Positions 61,486 to 64,000 of a DNA stretch of 64,000 bases are shown here, one piece after another. The notes below the pieces were generated by a model. That model was not told where the DNA came from. It did not search any database and saw nothing but the letters and a program-made list of their open reading frames with translations. The stretch is from Hypsibius dujardini (taxonomy: Eukaryota > Tardigrada > Eutardigrada > Parachela > Hypsibiidae): assembly GCA_001579985.1 (NCBI GenBank), contig LRSR01005195.1, positions 1 through 64,000 on the forward strand. Direction: 5' to 3'. A program made the translations under genes and the position numbers. Within the stretch, counting starts at the first letter, position 1. Each line of letters opens with the position of its first letter.

Positions 61486-63903
61486 TATGCATACTTTGTT
61501 TGTCCGTCCGACTCTCAACTACGCTGCCATCGACAAGGTGCTCTGGTGGCTGGTGGTGGAGAACAGCATTTCTCCGTCGGATATGATACATGACAGTGAT
61601 TGGATTCACTTCAACGTGACCGTCGGTCAAGCGGAAACCCTCCTGCACACAAAATTCCACCGATACCGGAACACCCTCAACGGAGAAGAACGAATTCGCA
61701 CACTGGGCTACTCCATCCCACGGGGACTTCTCTCGCACATCGACATGATCCAACATGATCATGTAAGCCCACCCGCTTCGGTCGGACTCGAGTGGAGAAA
61801 CATGGGCCTTTTAAATGGGATCCTGTCCGAAAGGCAGACGGCAAGCCCAAGGTCGCTGTCTCGCAGACATTAAGCGGAGTTTTTGATTTTGCTTCGTGTA
61901 ACGCCACTTTGTTTCCGAAAAGCGTGACTGTCACACCTGACTGCATCCGTCACCTCTACAATCTGGGCTATTACAACTTATATTCGGCAGTATTGAACAA
62001 GCGCTCCCGATTTGGAGTAGCCGGTTTCCTTGATCAGTGGGCCCAGTTTGGGGCCTTGGAGACGTTTCTGAAAGAATTCGCTCCGTATGCAACAGGTGAG
62101 TAGCAAGGCCAGCTTGAAGGTATTAAAACGAAACTGTCTGTCTCTTGAGTGTCTGTCTGTATGTCTGTCTGTTTGTCTGTTTGTTTGTCTTTCTGTCTGT
62201 CTGTGCCTGATTCTGATTTGTACACTTGTGTTTTTTGTTTTCGGGGGCCAACTTTTCCGTGGTTACCATCAACGGCGGCCGCAACGACCAAGGAAACGGT
62301 CCAGACAATTTGGAAGCCGACCTGGATGTACAATATGCCGTGTCCTTGGGATATCCGGTGCCAGTGGAGTACTATTCCACAGGCGGACTTGGCGAGTCCA
62401 TACCTGATGTGGCCAACGGCGGTACCAACACCAACGAACCTTACCTCGACTTTCTGCACTACATGCTCGCCCTGCCGGATGATCAACTGCCGCAAACCCT
62501 GTCCATATCCTATGGCGATGATGAGTGGTCCGTGCCAGCAATCTTTGCTCGCTCGACGTGCAATTTGTTTGCGCAGTTGGGCGCACGTGGTAAGGATCGT
62601 TGGTTTGGAAATTGCCTCCGAAAATTCAGGTGTATAGTGCAGTATGATGACTGGGTATCAAAATTACCTCTTTCCCGCTCCTTATTTCTATTATGCTATG
62701 TCCATCCTTTAATTTTTCACGTTCCGGTTGTGCGATTTGCTAGTCAGCACCGTTCCAGAGCCTCCTTCATTACCTTACAGTAGCATATCATTATCTGACA
62801 ATCTTACAATTTCTGTCTCCCAGGCTTCTCATCAATCTCATTTCTTATTGCCCGCAGATCCATTTCCTGGCTTCCCGTCTCTCCCTCCATCTCTGTGTCT
62901 TTTCGCATCTCTGTCTTCCAATCTGTCCGTCTCTGGGAGTTCCGTCTTCTTGTCTATTCCTCCCGGTCCTGTAATCTCCGCCTTTCCGTTTCCCTCTCTG
63001 CTCCCCAACTTCATATCACAATCACTCTGACTTTCAATCCCCCCCCCCAACGTTTCGTCCCTCCGCTCACCGGCTCTGCCTCTCCGCCTCTGTCTCTCCG
63101 CCTCTCTATCACTCGTTCAGTCCGTGTCTTCCCGCCTCTCGGTCCCCCAACGTTCCGTCTTTCCGTCTCCCCGGTTCTATCTCTCCGTCTCGTCATCACT
63201 CATTCGATCCATGTCTTCCCAACTGTCGATCCCCAAACTTTTCGTCACTTTGCTTTCCGGTTCCGTCTCTCCATCACTCGTTCGGTCCGAGTTTCCTGTC
63301 TCGGCTCCCCAACTTACCATCCCTCCGTCTCCCTGAGCTTTCCCTTTCTGCGTCACACCGTGTCCCATTTTTTCAGCTGTCTCTCCGCATTTGTTGCTCT
63401 CCATTTCTCTGCCTTGCAGCTTTTGGTCTGTCTGCCCAACGACGAGATACAGAAGAACCTGCATTTTGGGTTACCGAACTTCACCCATAGTCCACAACCC
63501 CATTCCCGAACAACCTTTTAACCAAATAAGCGGTTTTAGGTGTGTCCGTGTGCGCGGCAACCAGTGACGACGGTCCAGGCGCCGGGTGCCAGACAAATGA
63601 CGGCACGAACCGGACCCGTTTCGTGACGTCCTTCCCGGCCTCCTGTCCCTTTGTCACTGCAGTAGGAGGGACTTTTGGAGTCGTTCCGGAGCAAGCGGTC
63701 TTTTTTAGTGGCGGCGGATTCTCTCACTTGTTTCCCCAACCGGACTATCAGCAAATCGCTGTGGCTGCTTACCTTGATGGTCTCGCTAGTAAACAGGCGG
63801 GATTGTTCGATCCCTACGGACGAGCCACACCGGATGTGTCCGCCCAGGCCTTGTTTCTCTATATTGTGAGCAACGGCAGCGATTCTCGGGCTTCAGGCAC
63901 CAG
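61486..63903 (+). CDS. Sedolisin / tripeptidyl-peptidase 1-like protease, partial (continues past right edge)
   Basis: Exons about 61486-61762, 61867-62095, 62244-62589 and 63540-63903. The first is part of the Pro-kuma activation prodomain (LFVRPTLNYAAIDKVLWWL, VGQAETLLHTKFHRY). The second starts the peptidase (VTPDCIRHLYNLG). The third has NLEADLDVQY, carrying the Glu and Asp of the Ser-Glu-Asp triad, and TLSISYGDDE. The fourth has SDDGPGAGC with the oxyanion Asp, FPASCPFVTAVGGT, SGGGFSHLFPQPDYQ and GRATPDVSAQAL, and ends SDSRASGT; the Ser should open the next exon beyond the window. Oddities: no signal peptide or first part of the prodomain is recognised upstream (an alternative first acceptor at 61408 gives an unrelated extension). 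The third exon has no AG acceptor: the tract ends TTTTCGG where AG is expected, and upstream read-through meets TGA. The copy may be damaged. Confidence 0.75.
62137..62205 (+). repeat. (TGTC)n array in sedolisin intron
   Basis: CTGTCTGT and TTGTCTGTTTG units fill the short intron before the exon that lacks an AG acceptor. Confidence 0.8.
62840..63350 (+). repeat. Pyrimidine-rich minisatellite in sedolisin intron
   Basis: Degenerate TCTCCGTCTC, TTCCGTCT and CACTCGTTCGGTCCG phrases repeat through most of the 950-bp intron. They give long spurious open frames on both strands. Confidence 0.6.
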
Positions 63904-64000
63904 GTAATGCGCCTCCAGACGAGAGATCGCTTATAAAAACATGTGCTTTTTAATTTTTTTCTAGATAGTTTACAATATTTCAAAATAATACTTTACATTG

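Noticed and set aside
61763-61866. Apparent frame change in the sedolisin prodomain
   Set aside because: A 104-bp GT-AG intron with matching phase explains it, so no defect needs to be assumed there.

Overview
This is a eukaryotic, animal window. Every confident gene is split by spliceosomal introns (GT-AG, plus one GC-AG), and the families are typical of bilaterian animals: a ZO/tight-junction-protein scaffold with a C-terminal ZU5 domain, a CIN85/CD2AP-type adaptor, an ankyrin/SOCS-box protein, a natriuretic-peptide-receptor-type ectodomain, a ZFAND5/6 zinc-finger protein and RAD51. Introns of about 70 bp to several kb, abundant (GACA)n/(TGTC)n arrays and non-autonomous DNA transposons suggest an invertebrate. 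A tardigrade or similar ecdysozoan would fit, but the phylum is not established from the sequence.

Layout, left to right. 658-7217 (-): ectodomain of a receptor guanylyl cyclase-like protein; the gene runs off the left edge, and two DNA-transposon derivatives sit in its introns. 9238-11039 (-): complete A20/AN1 zinc-finger gene. 11040-18774: no recognised gene; it holds a 5' UTR segment and several short inverted-repeat elements. 18775-20509 (-): complete small secreted cadherin-like gene. 21742-42725 (-): ZO-1-type MAGUK gene with 21 coding exons (1386 aa) from a start at 33067. Three further upstream exons splice in phase onto exon 2 and would give a 1664-aa form with a CARD-like N-terminus. 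45449-47152 (+): RAD51. 47666-50247 (+): ankyrin-repeat/SOCS-box gene. 51253-58564 (-): CIN85/CD2AP-like adaptor. 59475-64000 (+): two sedolisin (TPP1-family serine protease) copies in tandem. The first is a decayed remnant. The second is partial and leaves the right edge just before its catalytic serine.

I rebuilt exons by hand from splice signals, and checked that phases and total lengths close. The ZO-1, CIN85-like, cadherin-like, ZFAND, RAD51 and ASB-like models all close exactly. The ZO-1 and CIN85-like genes encode cortical and junctional scaffolds on the same strand, separated by the divergent RAD51/ASB pair; I see no operon-like organisation. The sedolisin copies are the only genes with visible damage. 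The main observation is the CARD-like N-terminal module attached to the ZO-type scaffold through alternative first exons.
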